Below, piece after piece: positions 8,536-19,118 of a DNA stretch of 64,000 bases; positions within the stretch are counted from its first letter, which is position 1; every line of letters begins with the position of its first letter. The notes beneath the pieces are model-generated. The model was given only the letters and a program-made list of their open reading frames with translations, made no database searches and was not told the DNA's origin. The stretch spans positions 2,728,001 through 2,792,000 of the forward strand of contig NZ_CP114599.1 in the NCBI RefSeq assembly GCF_027286305.1, written 5' to 3'. The DNA comes from Phenylobacterium sp. NIBR 498073 (GTDB lineage: Bacteria > Pseudomonadota > Alphaproteobacteria > Caulobacterales > Caulobacteraceae). The translations under genes and the position numbers were made by a program.

Positions 8536-9939
8536 ATGGCGTTCCCTGCCCGTTCGGTCTCGAGAATCGCTCTGGCCGCGGTGACGGCCCTAAGCCTGAC
8601 ATTGCAGGCCGCGCCGGTTCGCGCCGAGGAAGGCATGTCGCTCATCCGCGACACCGAGATTGAAGAAATCCTGCGCAAGGATTCCGAGCCGATCTTCAAG
8701 GCGGCCGGCGTCGACTCCAAGTCCATCGAGATCCTGCTGATCGGCTCAAAGGATCTCAACGCCTTCGCCGGCCCCGGCGCCATGGGTGTCTTTACCGGCC
8801 TGATCCTCGAATCGGAAAACCCCAACCAGCTTCAGGGCGTGATCGCCCACGAAGTGGGCCACCTGGCCGCCGGCCACTCGGCCCGCTCGGGCGAGATGAC
8901 CTCCGCCGGCATGAAGCCGTTCCTGCTGACCATGGGATTGGGCGTCCTGGCCGCGCTCGCCGGTTCGGGCGAAGGCGCCGCCGGCCTGATCGGCAGCGCC
9001 AGCTATTTCGGCACCCTCGGGGCCATGGGCTACAGCCGCGAACAGGAAAGCCGCGCCGACCAGGCTGGGGCCGCGATCCTTGAGCGCGCCGGCCTGTCAG
9101 GTAAGGGCCTCGTCGAATTCTTCGACAACTTCCGCTACCAGGAGGTCTTTCAGGAAGCGCGCCGCTTCGCCTACTTCCGCTCCCACCCGCTGTCGTCCTC
9201 GCGGATCGAGGCGCTGCGCCACCGGGTCGAGCAGAACGCCCACTACGACACCCCCGACACGCCCGAAGCGGTCGCCGAGCACGAGATCATGAAGGCGAAG
9301 CTGGACGGGTTCATCAACCCGACCGTCGCCATCACCAAGTACGACGAGAAGGACACGTCCTATCCGGCGCGCTACGCGCGGGCCATCGCCTACTACCAGA
9401 TGAAGCAGCCCGATCAGTCGCTGAAGATGATCGACGCCCTGCTCGCCGAGCAGCCGAACAACCCCTACCTTTGGGAGCTCAAGGGCCAGGTGTTGTTCGA
9501 GTTCGGCCGCGCCCAGGAAGCCGAGGCCCCACAGCGCAAGTCGGTCGAGCTGAAGCCGGACGCCCCGCTGCTGCGCATCAACCTCGGCCAGACCCTGATC
9601 GCGCTGGAAGACAAAACCAAGGTCGAGGAAGGCGTCGGCGAACTGCGCAAGGCGCTCACCCAGGAGCACGACAACGCCACCGCCTGGCGCATCCTGGCCC
9701 AGGCCTACGACAAGCAGGGCAAGGAGGGCCTCGCTCGCCTGGCCACCGGCGAGTACTTCTTCGCGACGGGCGATGCGACCCAGGCCCGGGTCTTCGCCAT
9801 GCGCGCCCGGGAAAAACTCGACAAGGACACCCCCGAATGGCGTCGCGCCACCGACATCGTCCTGACCTCCAACCCCAGCAAGGACGATCTCAAGGATCTC
9901 GCGTCCGAGGGCTCGATCAACCGCCGATCTTCCCGCTAA
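8536..9939 (+). CDS. Exported M48 family metalloprotease with TPR tail (BepA-like)
   Basis: This is a 467-residue protein from ATG 8536, chosen because it opens a clear signal peptide (MAFPARSVSRIALAAVTALS, cleaved after APVRA). The zinc motif HEVGH is at 105-109, and the third ligand and following Asp are in ESRADQAG (Glu171, Asp175). The C-terminal half shows TPR-like helices. This arrangement matches BepA/YfgC-type periplasmic proteases, which degrade or chaperone stalled outer-membrane proteins. It is followed closely by the DsbA-like gene on the same strand, consistent with an envelope-quality role. The exact substrate is unknown. Confidence 0.88.
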   Translation: MAFPARSVSRIALAAVTALSLTLQAAPVRAEEGMSLIRDTEIEEILRKDSEPIFKAAGVDSKSIEILLIGSKDLNAFAGPGAMGVFTGLILESENPNQLQGVIAHEVGHLAAGHSARSGEMTSAGMKPFLLTMGLGVLAALAGSGEGAAGLIGSASYFGTLGAMGYSREQESRADQAGAAILERAGLSGKGLVEFFDNFRYQEVFQEARRFAYFRSHPLSSSRIEALRHRVEQNAHYDTPDTPEAVAEHEIMKAKLDGFINPTVAITKYDEKDTSYPARYARAIAYYQMKQPDQSLKMIDALLAEQPNNPYLWELKGQVLFEFGRAQEAEAPQRKSVELKPDAPLLRINLGQTLIALEDKTKVEEGVGELRKALTQEHDNATAWRILAQAYDKQGKEGLARLATGEYFFATGDATQARVFAMRAREKLDKDTPEWRRATDIVLTSNPSKDDLKDLASEGSINRRSSR

Positions 9940-9990
9940 ACGGGCCGAAAGGCCTTCGCAAAGCCACGCTTCTCACCTAATTGGCCTGAC

Positions 9991-10743
9991 ATGACCAAGA
10001 TCTCCCGCGGCGTCCTCGTCGCCTGCGCCGCCCTCGCCCTGCCGCTCGCCGCCTGCCAGAAGCAGGAGGACGATTTCGGCCAGAAGGTCCGCGCCTACCT
10101 GCTCGCCCACCCCGAGGTGATCGAGGAGGCGGTGGTGAAGCTGCAGCAGAACAAGGAGGCGGCCGCCCACGAGGCCGCCAGGGCCTCGCTCGCCAAGTAC
10201 CGTGATCAGCTCGAGCGCGATCCGCGCGACTTCGTCGCCAACCCGAACGGCTCGATCACCGTGGTCGAGTTCTTCGACTACCGCTGCGGGTACTGCAAGG
10301 TCAGCGCGCCCGAGGTGGTGAAGCTGATCAAGGAAAATCCGGACGTCCGCTTCGTGTTCAAGGAGTTCCCGATCTTCGGGGCCGAGAGCAACCTCGCCGC
10401 CGAGGTCGCCCTGTCGCCGGCCGGCAAGCCCAAGAACATCGAGCTGTTCGAACGCTTCATGGCCGAGAAGGCGCTGGACGAGGCGTCGATCGACCGTCAC
10501 CTGCGCGCCGTCGGGGTCGATCCGGCCGCCGCCCGTGCCGGCGGCGCGAGCGCCGAGGTCAAGAAGCACATCGCCGACACCCGCGTGCTTGCCCAGGCCC
10601 TGGCTATCGAGGGCACGCCAGCCTTCATCGTCGGCGACCGCATCATCCCGGGCGCCGACATGCCGGCCCTGCGCGCGGCGATCGCCGAAGCCAAGACCGG
10701 CAAGCTCAAGACCGTCCCCTCGCCGAAGATCGACAAGGGCTAA
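9991..10743 (+). CDS. DsbA-family thiol oxidoreductase, probable lipoprotein
   Basis: The 250-residue protein has a signal peptide ending in LPLAAC, a plausible lipobox with the lipidated Cys at about residue 22. An N-terminal coiled or helical region is followed by a thioredoxin fold with Cys99-Gly-Tyr-Cys102 (YRCGYCK). The FVFKEFPIFG segment and the late GTPAFIVGD cis-Pro loop are typical of the DsbA/BdbD/ScsC group (Thioredoxin_4). It likely oxidises or isomerises disulfides in the periplasm. It lies 51 bp after the M48 protease, possibly in the same transcript. Confidence 0.9.
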   Translation: MTKISRGVLVACAALALPLAACQKQEDDFGQKVRAYLLAHPEVIEEAVVKLQQNKEAAAHEAARASLAKYRDQLERDPRDFVANPNGSITVVEFFDYRCGYCKVSAPEVVKLIKENPDVRFVFKEFPIFGAESNLAAEVALSPAGKPKNIELFERFMAEKALDEASIDRHLRAVGVDPAAARAGGASAEVKKHIADTRVLAQALAIEGTPAFIVGDRIIPGADMPALRAAIAEAKTGKLKTVPSPKIDKG

Positions 10744-10840
10744 ACCCCCTCGTCAATCTCGGGCTTTGCGCCGCTCAGCGACGCAGATAGGCTCCTCTCG
10801 AGTGCCTTGAGAGTCTGTCCGTCCGACTACGGCGAGCCGA

Positions 10841-12331
10841 ATGCACGAGCGAGTGCTGATCATCGGAGCTGGTATCGGCGGCCTGTGTACGGCGCTGGCC
10901 CTGGCGCCGACCGGCCGCGATATCGTCATTCTCGAACGTGACCCGGCGCCGCCGCGCGGCGACGCCGATCGCGCCTTCGCCGACTGGACCCGCCGCGGCG
11001 TCGGCCACCTGCGCCACAGCCACGCCTTCCTGGCCCGGCTGCGCACCATCATCCGCAACGAACACCCCGAACTGCATGCCGATCTGCTGGCCGCCGGTTG
11101 CCGCGAGCTGGGCTTCGAACGGATGCTCACCGACCTGCACCGCCAGGACTATCGGCCCCAGGCCGCCGACCGCGATTTCGTGGTGCTGACCAGCCGGCGC
11201 ACGACCCTGGAACTGGTGATCCGCCGCTATGTCGAGCGCTATCCGAACGTGCGGATCGATTCGGAGACCTTCGTCCGCAAGCTGCTGACCCAGCGCGATC
11301 CTCAGGGCCTGCGAGTGGTCGGAGTGTCGGTCGCCGACGCCGCCGGAGCCCGCGACATCATCGGCGACCTGGTGATCGACGCCGGCGGCCGCACCTCGTC
11401 CTGCATCGAGCAGCTCGTCGAGGAAGGCGCGAGCATTCCCGAGGAGAGCGAGAGCGCCGGCATCCTCTACTTCACCCGCCACTATCGCCTGCTGCCCGGG
11501 GCGCAGGAACCGCAGCGCACCAAAGCCGGGGGCACCGGCGATCTCGGCTTTCTCAAGTTCGGGCTGTTCCCCGCCGACAACGGCTGCTTTTCCATCACTC
11601 TTTGCACGCCCGAGCCCGAGTTGGAGCTGCGCAAGGCCATCGTACGGCCCGATGTGTTCGACGCCATCTGTGCGCGCCTGCCGGGCCTGGCGCCCTGGGT
11701 CGATCCGGCGATCGCCGAAGGGGTAAGCCGCGTGTTCGGCATGGGCGAGCTGCAAAGCCGCTGGCGGCAGGTGGCCGGCGAAGGCGTCGCGCCGCTGCTC
11801 GGCTACTTTCCGGTCGGCGACGCCCTGGTGCGCACCAATCCGCTCTATGGACGCGGGTGCTCGTTCGCGGCGGTCGCGGCCTATGTGCTGCGCGACGTGC
11901 TGGTGTCGGGCGGCGATCCGGCGGACCGGGTCCAGGCTTTCCAGGCGAGGATTAATGCCGAACTGCGCCCCTACTATCTCAACATGCGCGACCAGGACCG
12001 CGCCGCGATCCGCCGCGCCCGCCAGCAGCTGACGCCGGGCCACCGCCCCAGCCTGAGGAGCAGGTTAGTCAGGAGCTTCCTCGAGGACGGCGTGAATATC
12101 GCCATCCGCTCAGACGCCGACCTGCTGCGCGAGGCGCTGCGCGGCTTCCATATGCTGGAACACCCGTCGGCCTGGCTGAAGCGCCCCGACAACCTCGCCA
12201 AGGTGCTGCGCTACTGGTTCACCCGCAGGGAGTTGAAAGCCGACGCCTATCCGCCCAAGCCGGGTCCCGGCCGGGCCGAGATGTTCCAATCGCTCGGGCT
12301 GTCGGCGGACGCCGACATGATCGGCGCCTAG
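10841..12331 (+). CDS. FAD-dependent oxidoreductase / hydroxylase-like flavoprotein
   Basis: This is a 496-residue flavoprotein. The N-terminal Rossmann motif is VLIIGAGIGGLCTALALA (about 5-22), with a Glu (ILERD) at the end of strand 2. The second FAD motif is YFPVGDALVRTNPLYGRG (about 325-342). The overall pattern is that of the PHBH/geranylgeranyl-reductase-like superfamily. The segment GHLRHSHAFLARLR is characteristic of a subgroup of unknown substrate, so no specific reaction is assigned. It is convergent with the SDR gene: its TAG ends at 12331 and the neighbour's stop starts at 12332, leaving no spacer. Confidence 0.8.
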   Translation: MHERVLIIGAGIGGLCTALALAPTGRDIVILERDPAPPRGDADRAFADWTRRGVGHLRHSHAFLARLRTIIRNEHPELHADLLAAGCRELGFERMLTDLHRQDYRPQAADRDFVVLTSRRTTLELVIRRYVERYPNVRIDSETFVRKLLTQRDPQGLRVVGVSVADAAGARDIIGDLVIDAGGRTSSCIEQLVEEGASIPEESESAGILYFTRHYRLLPGAQEPQRTKAGGTGDLGFLKFGLFPADNGCFSITLCTPEPELELRKAIVRPDVFDAICARLPGLAPWVDPAIAEGVSRVFGMGELQSRWRQVAGEGVAPLLGYFPVGDALVRTNPLYGRGCSFAAVAAYVLRDVLVSGGDPADRVQAFQARINAELRPYYLNMRDQDRAAIRRARQQLTPGHRPSLRSRLVRSFLEDGVNIAIRSDADLLREALRGFHMLEHPSAWLKRPDNLAKVLRYWFTRRELKADAYPPKPGPGRAEMFQSLGLSADADMIGA

Positions 12332-13129
12332 CTATTCGCTGGCGGCGTTGAACAGCCCGCCCTGAGCCATCTGGTCGCGCACCGCCTCCGGCGTCAGGGT
12401 CGCGGCCTTGTCCAACTCGACCAGCTCCGGCGGCACGTACCAGTGCAGCTTGTCGGCGTGGTAGGCCTCCCACACCGTCTTGGCGACCTCGACCGGCGGA
12501 ATGGCGCGGAACATGCCCTCCTTCGGCGCGCCCTCCGCCACGCCCGGCGGCAGGATCGGCGTGTCGATCACCCCGGGCAGCACGTCGGCCACCCGCACGC
12601 CATAGGCCTTGAACTCGACCGACAGCGCCTCCGACAGTCCCTTCACCGCGTGCTTGGTGGCCGAATAGACCGCGATGTTGGCCATGCCGAAGGTCGCGGA
12701 CGACGACGAGGTCGTGAAGCATAACGAATTCGGCGTCGCCTTGAGCAGCCCGATCGCCTCATGGATGCCGATCAGCACCCCCATCAGGTTGACCTGCACG
12801 ACGGCGATCACGTCCTCGAACGGCTGCTCGGCGAAGGGTCCGCCGCGGCCGATGCCGGCGTTGTTGTAGAGCAGGTCCATCTTGCCGCCGGTGGCCTCGC
12901 CGAAGGCCGCGATGGCGGCGCGGTAGTCGTTGCGGTCGGTGACGTCCAGCCGGCGAACCAGGCAGTTGTCGGCGCCCAGCTCGGCCTGGAGATCGCTCAG
13001 CCCGGCCTCATTGACGTCGAAGCCGCCGACGAACCAGCCCTGCCCCGCAAACAGCCTGGCGGTCTCGCGGCCCATGCCGGAGGCCGCTCCGGTGATGAAG
13101 ATCGACTGGCGTCCGTTCGACTTGCCCAT
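12332..13129 (-). CDS. Short-chain dehydrogenase/reductase
   Basis: The start is ATG 13129, preceded by GGGAGG. The 265-residue protein begins MGKSNGRQSIFITGAASGMG, so the TGxxxGxG cofactor motif is right at the N-terminus. The NNAG motif (YNNAGIGRGG), a catalytic Ser in CFTTSSSSATFG and the YSATKHAVKGL Tyr-Lys pair are present, so it should be an active classical SDR. The substrate is unknown. Longer N-terminal readings up to 13300 have no family support. Confidence 0.88.
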   Translation of the reverse strand: MGKSNGRQSIFITGAASGMGRETARLFAGQGWFVGGFDVNEAGLSDLQAELGADNCLVRRLDVTDRNDYRAAIAAFGEATGGKMDLLYNNAGIGRGGPFAEQPFEDVIAVVQVNLMGVLIGIHEAIGLLKATPNSLCFTTSSSSATFGMANIAVYSATKHAVKGLSEALSVEFKAYGVRVADVLPGVIDTPILPPGVAEGAPKEGMFRAIPPVEVAKTVWEAYHADKLHWYVPPELVELDKAATLTPEAVRDQMAQGGLFNAASE

Positions 13130-13191
13130 GCGCCCCTCCCTGTTTGCAAGGAGCCTAGTGCGCCTTCCGTGACGGAACGCCGCTGAATTCT

Positions 13192-13842
13192 TCAGGCGCG
13201 CTTGCGCAGGCCCCGCTGCTTCAGACGCCACACCAAGACGTCGAAGCGATCCTGGCCGAAGAACGGCTCGCCTTCGAAAACCATGGTCGGCACGCCCCAA
13301 TGGCCGCTCTCGCGATGGGCGTCCTGGTTGGCCTCGATCTCGGCGGCGATCTCGTCGGTCTTGCCGGCCGCTTCGGTCTGCAGCTGCGCCATGTCGAGCC
13401 CGGCCCGCGCGATGGCCCGGGCCAGCTTGTCGCCTTCGTTCCAGGGCATGTCCTGGCCGTTCCAGATCAGGCGTGCGACTTCGTCGTAGAAGGCCAGCGC
13501 CTGGGGCTTGTGGGCGGCGATCACGCCCAGCGGCATCAGCAGGTCCAGGTGCGGCTGCTCGGCCGCGCCGTTGAGGTTCTGGCCGATGACCACCGGATCG
13601 GGGTTGGGCCAGGCCAGCGGCAAGCCGAGAAAGTCGCCCAGCCGCCGCACGTCGCGCACCAGATAGGGCACGAACAGCGGGTCCTGCTTGGTGAAGAACC
13701 CCTCCGAGCGCACGGCCAGCGGATAGACCGGCCGCATCCGGACGTCGACGTCGTAGGTTTCCGTCAATTCCCGCAAGCGCGGGGTCACCAGGTAGGAATA
13801 GGGACTGCGGAAGGACCAGTAGACGTCGACGTCGAGGCTCAT
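13192..13842 (-). CDS. 2-hydroxychromene-2-carboxylate isomerase / DsbA-superfamily protein
   Basis: The 216-residue protein (SLDVDVYWSFRSPYSYL at the N-terminus) has the SPYSY loop in place of a CxxC. This is typical of the kappa-class GST/HCCA isomerase branch of the DsbA superfamily, and the late segment HWGVPTMVFEGEPFFGQDR is also typical. HCCA isomerase uses glutathione in naphthalene degradation, but many genomic members have other or unknown roles. Its ATG overlaps the thiG stop codon (TGATG), so it is translationally coupled to the thiamine genes. Confidence 0.82.
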   Translation of the reverse strand: MSLDVDVYWSFRSPYSYLVTPRLRELTETYDVDVRMRPVYPLAVRSEGFFTKQDPLFVPYLVRDVRRLGDFLGLPLAWPNPDPVVIGQNLNGAAEQPHLDLLMPLGVIAAHKPQALAFYDEVARLIWNGQDMPWNEGDKLARAIARAGLDMAQLQTEAAGKTDEIAAEIEANQDAHRESGHWGVPTMVFEGEPFFGQDRFDVLVWRLKQRGLRKRA

Positions 13843-14630
13843 CAGATCAGACCGGATAGTGGGGATGATGGGTCAGCATACATACGTTTTGGCATGCGTC
13901 CTGCCAAAAATGCTTCCCGCCCCGCGATCACGGCATGCTTCATGGCCACCGCCATGCGGATGGGGTCCTGCGCCCCGGCGATGGCGGTGTTCATTAGCAC
14001 CGCGTCACAGCCGGTCTCCATGGCCAGCGTGGCGTCGGACGCCGTGCCGACCCCGGCGTCGACCAGCACCGGCACCTTGGATTGCTCGATGATCAGCCCC
14101 AGATTCAGGAAGTTCTGGATGCCGCGGCCCGATCCGATCGGCGCGGCCGCCGGCATGATCGCCGCCGCGCCCGCATCCTCAAGCTTCTTGGCGTAGACCG
14201 GGTCGTCGCTGCAGTAGACCATCACCTGGAAACCGTCGGCGACCAGCAGCTTCAGCGCCCGCAGGGTCTCCTCCATGTCCGGCAGCAGGTGCTTGGTGTC
14301 CGAGAGCACCTCCAGCTTCACCAGGTCCCAGCCGCCGGCCTCGCGCGCCAGGCGCAGGGTGCGGATGGCGTCCTCTCCGGTGAAGCAGCCGGCCGTGTTG
14401 GGCAGAAAGGTGAAGCGGTCCGGCTTCACATAGTCGACCAGCATCGGCTGGTTTGGGTCCGACAGGTTCACCCGCCGCACCGCCACGGTGACGATCTCCG
14501 CGCCGGCCGCCTCGGCCGCCGCCGCGTTTTCCGCGTAGTCCTTGTACTTCCCCGTCCCGACGATCAGCCGCGAGGTGAAGGTCCGGCCCGCCACGCTCCA
14601 GGTGTCTTCCTTGTGGGTCGACCCGTCCAT
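13842..14630 (-). CDS. thiG: Thiazole synthase
   Basis: ThiG builds the thiazole phosphate of thiamine from DXP, dehydroglycine and ThiS thiocarboxylate. From ATG 14630 it is 262 residues. The TIM-barrel features are [24 protein letters not shown], the Schiff-base Lys region [15 protein letters not shown], and the phosphate-binding PIGSGRGI and GVGTASDA loops. The Shine-Dalgarno GGAGG lies inside the codons for the last glycines of ThiS. A 22-residue N-terminal extension up to 14696 is rejected because it overlaps thiS. Confidence 0.96.
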   Translation of the reverse strand: MDGSTHKEDTWSVAGRTFTSRLIVGTGKYKDYAENAAAAEAAGAEIVTVAVRRVNLSDPNQPMLVDYVKPDRFTFLPNTAGCFTGEDAIRTLRLAREAGGWDLVKLEVLSDTKHLLPDMEETLRALKLLVADGFQVMVYCSDDPVYAKKLEDAGAAAIMPAAAPIGSGRGIQNFLNLGLIIEQSKVPVLVDAGVGTASDATLAMETGCDAVLMNTAIAGAQDPIRMAVAMKHAVIAGREAFLAGRMPKRMYADPSSPLSGLI

Positions 14631-14631
14631 G

Positions 14632-14832
14632 TCAGCCGCCTCCGATAAAATGCACGATCTCGATGCGGTCGCCGTCGGCGAGCGCGGTCTGTCCATAGGC
14701 CGATCGCGGTACGATCTCCAGGTTGCGTTCGACCGCCACCTTGCGCGCGTCCAGACCCAGTTCCGCCACCAGGGCGGCCACGCTCGACACCCCGCCGAAG
14801 GCCCTTTGTTCCCCGTTGATGGTCAGCGTCAT
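14632..14832 (-). CDS. thiS: Sulfur carrier protein ThiS
   Basis: This is a 66-residue ubiquitin-fold protein (start ATG 14832, [14 protein letters not shown]). It ends in IVHFIGGG; the C-terminal Gly-Gly tail is adenylated and thiocarboxylated to donate sulfur to ThiG. It has the conserved VAVERN motif. It is first in the thiS-thiG-DsbA-like cluster and separated from thiG by one base. No TPP riboswitch is visible in the 87 bp upstream. Confidence 0.95.
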   Translation of the reverse strand: MTLTINGEQRAFGGVSSVAALVAELGLDARKVAVERNLEIVPRSAYGQTALADGDRIEIVHFIGGG

Positions 14833-14919
14833 GACGCCCTCGTGAAGCTTGGAGTTTCCGAATGCTTGTGACCCCCGCCGCCGCCCGTTACAAGACGGCG
14901 GAATCGACGGCGGAGCCGA

Positions 14920-15369
14920 ATGTCGAAACCGATCTATGTGCTTAGCGGGCCCAACCTCAACCTCTTGGGGGTCCGGGAGCCGGAGATTTACGGAAAGGAG
15001 ACGCTGGAGGACGTCCGCATTCGGTGCGAACGCCGCGCCGGCGCCCTCGGTCATGCCGTGGTCTTCCGCCAATCCAACCACGAAGGCCAACTCATCGACT
15101 GGGTGCAGGAAGCCCGGACGGAGGCCTGCGCCGTCGTGATCAATCCCGCGGGCTATGGTCACACTTCCGTGGCTCTGCTGGACGCACTGAAGACACTCGA
15201 TATTCCTGTGGTCGAATGTCACCTGTCCAACCCGGCGGCGCGCGAAGCGTTCCGCCGTGAAACCTATGTGTCCCTCGTCGCCACCGGGGTCGTCTCCGGC
15301 TTCGGCGGGGCGAGCTACGAACTGGCCGTCGAGGCCGCCGCGGGCCTGGCCCGTCAAAGCCAAAACTAA
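14920..15369 (+). CDS. aroQ: Type II 3-dehydroquinate dehydratase
   Basis: The shikimate-pathway enzyme converts 3-dehydroquinate to 3-dehydroshikimate. The 149-residue length is typical of the dodecameric type II family. Conserved segments are [18 protein letters not shown] (with the catalytic Tyr), [24 protein letters not shown] (with the catalytic His) and VECHLSNP. It lies directly upstream of accB (10 bp), a common alphaproteobacterial arrangement that links aromatic and fatty-acid precursor genes. Confidence 0.96.
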   Translation: MSKPIYVLSGPNLNLLGVREPEIYGKETLEDVRIRCERRAGALGHAVVFRQSNHEGQLIDWVQEARTEACAVVINPAGYGHTSVALLDALKTLDIPVVECHLSNPAAREAFRRETYVSLVATGVVSGFGGASYELAVEAAAGLARQSQN

Positions 15370-15379
15370 GGATTATCAA

Positions 15380-15865
15380 ATGGCTAGCAGTCCCAAGGCC
15401 CCCGCCGACCCGATCGACGCGCGGCTGGTGCGCAAACTGGCCGACATTCTCACCGAGACCGGCCTGACCGAGATCGAAGTCGAGCACAACGACCTGAAGA
15501 TCCGCGTCGCCAAGACCGCCGCTCCGGCGGCCGTCCAGTACGCCCCCGCTCCGGCGGCCTACGCCGCCGCCCCGGCCCCGGCCGCAGCCCCTGTGACTGG
15601 CGAGGCCGCGCCCGCCGCCGTCGAGCGCAAGGGCGACGTTGTGAAATCGCCGATGGTCGGCACCGTCTATCTGCAGCCGCAGCCGGACGCCGCGCCGTTC
15701 GTGAAGGTCGGCGACACCGTGACCGCCGGTCAGACCCTGCTGATCGTCGAAGCCATGAAGACCATGAACCCGATCCCTGCCCCGCGCGGCGGCAAGATCG
15801 TCGAGATCATCGTCCAGGACGCCCAGCCGGTCGAATTCGGCGAACCGCTGATCGTCATCGAGTAA
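15380..15865 (+). CDS. accB: Biotin carboxyl carrier protein of acetyl-CoA carboxylase
   Basis: BCCP carries biotin between the biotin carboxylase AccC and the carboxyltransferase. The 161 residues start at ATG 15380. They have an N-terminal helical region, an Ala/Pro-rich linker (about 46-85) and a biotinyl domain whose biotinylated lysine is Lys127 in VEAMKTMN. It is 4 bp upstream of accC, so the pair is almost certainly co-transcribed. Confidence 0.97.
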   Translation: MASSPKAPADPIDARLVRKLADILTETGLTEIEVEHNDLKIRVAKTAAPAAVQYAPAPAAYAAAPAPAAAPVTGEAAPAAVERKGDVVKSPMVGTVYLQPQPDAAPFVKVGDTVTAGQTLLIVEAMKTMNPIPAPRGGKIVEIIVQDAQPVEFGEPLIVIE

Positions 15866-15869
15866 GTCG

Positions 15870-17222
<1,353 letters not shown>

Positions 17223-17231
17223 TCCAGACAT

Positions 17232-17256
17232 CCTCCCCCGCCCCCCGCGGGGGAGG
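17232..17256. repeat. GC-rich hairpin after accC
   Basis: CCTCCCCC (17232-17239) pairs with GGGGGAGG (17249-17256) around a GC-rich loop, 10 bp after the accC stop. It resembles the hairpin at 303-323. No T-run follows. Confidence 0.6.
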
Positions 17257-17287
17257 AAATCCGGACCAGATCCGCTAGACTGCCGTC

Positions 17288-17935
17288 ATGAAACGTTTCG
17301 GCCCGCGCGAGCTCCTTGAGTGCTACGGTCGCGGCGTGTTCCCGATGGCCGACGCCCGCGAAGACGACCGCGTCTTCCTGATCGATCCCGAGAAACGCGG
17401 CGTCATCCCGCTCGACGGCTTCCACGTCTCGCGCCGCCTGGCCCGCACCGTCCGCGGCGATCCCTTCGACATCCGCATCGACACCGCCTTCTCACGCGTG
17501 GTGCTGGAATGCGCTGCGCCCAAGCCCGGCCGCACCGAAACCTGGATCAACGGGGTCATCGAGGATCTCTACGCCCAGCTGTTCGAGATGGGCCACGCCC
17601 ACAGCGTCGAGTGCTGGGACGGCGACGAGCTGGTGGGTGGCCTCTACGGCGTCTCGCTCGGCGCGGCCTTCTTCGGCGAGAGCATGTTCAGCCGTCGCAC
17701 CGACGCCTCCAAGGTGGCGCTGGTCCACCTGGTCGCGCGCCTGCTTGCCGACGACTACCGGCTGCTCGATGCGCAGTTCATCACCGATCACCTGTCGACC
17801 TTCGGCGCGATCGAAATCCCGCGGGCCGAGTATCACCGCCGCCTAGCCCGCGCGCTGCAGGCCCAGGCTTCGCTTCAGCGCGTCGCAGTCGGGACCGGCG
17901 CGGCCGCCCTGCAGGTGATCAGCCAGGCGTCGTAG
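17288..17935 (+). CDS. aat: Leucyl/phenylalanyl-tRNA--protein transferase
   Basis: Aat adds Leu or Phe to proteins with N-terminal Arg or Lys, marking them for ClpS/ClpAP degradation. The 215 residues show [19 protein letters not shown] near the N-terminus, a central [21 protein letters not shown] and then FFGESMFSR, all typical of the family, followed by [21 protein letters not shown]. Its last 61 bp overlap the convergent DUF2155 gene. Confidence 0.95.
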   Translation: MKRFGPRELLECYGRGVFPMADAREDDRVFLIDPEKRGVIPLDGFHVSRRLARTVRGDPFDIRIDTAFSRVVLECAAPKPGRTETWINGVIEDLYAQLFEMGHAHSVECWDGDELVGGLYGVSLGAAFFGESMFSRRTDASKVALVHLVARLLADDYRLLDAQFITDHLSTFGAIEIPRAEYHRRLARALQAQASLQRVAVGTGAAALQVISQAS

Positions 17936-18552
17936 ATCGGGTGCTCCAGCGGGTTCAGGCCCGGCGAGGACGCATACATCCAGCCCCGGAACGCTTGGCG
18001 CGGCGGCGGGGTCGGCTTGCCGGGCGCGGCGCGCGGCTGGGATTCCACGGTCACGTGCGCGATCGAATCCTCAAGCGCCTCGTCGGCTGCGGATCGCTCG
18101 CAGGCCTTTACCGTGAAGACGAGGTTCTTGTAGCGCACCGGCCGACCCACGGCCGCTTCGAAGCGCATGGATTCGGCCGAGACCTTGTCCAGCGCCTGGA
18201 TGACGGCGACATCGTAGCGCATCCGCTTGGCCGCCTCGGCCGGCTTGGCGGCGACCTGGGCCTTGGGCGGGGGGGCCGCCTCGACCTCTTCGGCGGCGAT
18301 CGGCGGCGCGGCGACCGGCGGCGGCGGAACCACCTGGGCCGGCGGAGCCTCTTCGCGCGCCGGCGGCGGCTGCGTGGCGGGCGGTCCGCCGTTGGGCGGG
18401 GATGTCGGCTGGGCCGGCGCCGGCGGCTGCAGCAGCGGCGGTTGCCCGGTCTGCTGCCCCTGTTGCTGTGGTGTCGGTTGCGCGCTCACCATGCCGGCGC
18501 CCGCCAGGGCGCCCAGCATCGCCAGTCCGGCCAGTGTGCGGCGGCGCGACAT
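17875..18552 (-). CDS. Exported DUF2155 domain protein
   Basis: The 225-residue protein starts at ATG 18552 with a signal peptide ([19 protein letters not shown]...SAQ). A long Pro/Gln/Ala-rich linker follows (about 26-95), then a DUF2155 domain with a paired-Cys pattern (TVKACERS and LITCRA) and [24 protein letters not shown]. The function is unknown. It is conserved next to the NDUFA12 homologue in alphaproteobacteria. Its 3' end overlaps aat by 61 bp in convergent orientation. Confidence 0.85.
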   Translation of the reverse strand: MSRRRTLAGLAMLGALAGAGMVSAQPTPQQQGQQTGQPPLLQPPAPAQPTSPPNGGPPATQPPPAREEAPPAQVVPPPPVAAPPIAAEEVEAAPPPKAQVAAKPAEAAKRMRYDVAVIQALDKVSAESMRFEAAVGRPVRYKNLVFTVKACERSAADEALEDSIAHVTVESQPRAAPGKPTPPPRQAFRGWMYASSPGLNPLEHPIYDAWLITCRAAAPVPTATR

Positions 18553-18554
18553 GC

Positions 18555-18950
18555 CTATTCGGGCCGCCAGGCCTCGTAGTCGCCCGACGCCTTCTGACGC
18601 TCGCCGCCGCGCGCGATCGAGCCCTGCGGCTTCCAGGCGTGCACGGTGCCGGTCAGGTTCGGCAGATGGTCCTTTTCCCAGGGCTGGCGCTTCAGCGGCG
18701 CCTTGGTCGGCGGCTCGTCGAAGGTGTAGTGCAGCCAGCCGTGCCAGTCGGCCGGGACCTTCGAGGCCTCGGCGTAGCCGTTGTAGATGACCCAGCGGCG
18801 CTTGCGGCCCTTGTCGTACGACTTCCGGTCGTCCTTGGCTTCGTAGTAGCTGTTGCCCAGCTCGTCCTTGCCGACGAACACGCTGCCACGAACGGTGTTG
18901 CGGATGCCGATGGTCGCGCCGTTCCACCAGGTGAAGATATTCTTGAGCAC
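18555..18950 (-). CDS. NADH:ubiquinone oxidoreductase NDUFA12-family subunit
   Basis: This 131-residue protein begins at GTG 18950 (LKNIFTWWNGATIGI), the usual N-terminus of the NDUFA12/B17.2 family. The family signature continues with GKDELGNSYYE, RRWVIYNGYAEASKVPADWHGWLHYTFDEPP. It is an accessory complex I subunit shared by alphaproteobacteria and mitochondria. The Shine-Dalgarno is weak. It is two bases upstream of the DUF2155 start, so the two are co-transcribed. Confidence 0.92.
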   Translation of the reverse strand: MLKNIFTWWNGATIGIRNTVRGSVFVGKDELGNSYYEAKDDRKSYDKGRKRRWVIYNGYAEASKVPADWHGWLHYTFDEPPTKAPLKRQPWEKDHLPNLTGTVHAWKPQGSIARGGERQKASGDYEAWRPE

Positions 18951-19118
18951 GTTTGGGAATTCCAGACAGACAGGAAGCGGGCGGACTATAGGCGCCCGGC
19001 CGCCCACCGTCCAGCGGCGCGAAATCCGCAATATGTTGGGGATGGAAGCACCGTGAACCGCAACATCTATTGCCCGCATTAACGACGCTGCTAGACTCGC
19101 CCGACGGGAGAGCCGGAT

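Noticed and set aside
14833..14919. TPP riboswitch upstream of thiS
   Set aside because: The 87-bp gap is too short and the conserved TPP-aptamer sequence blocks are not visible.
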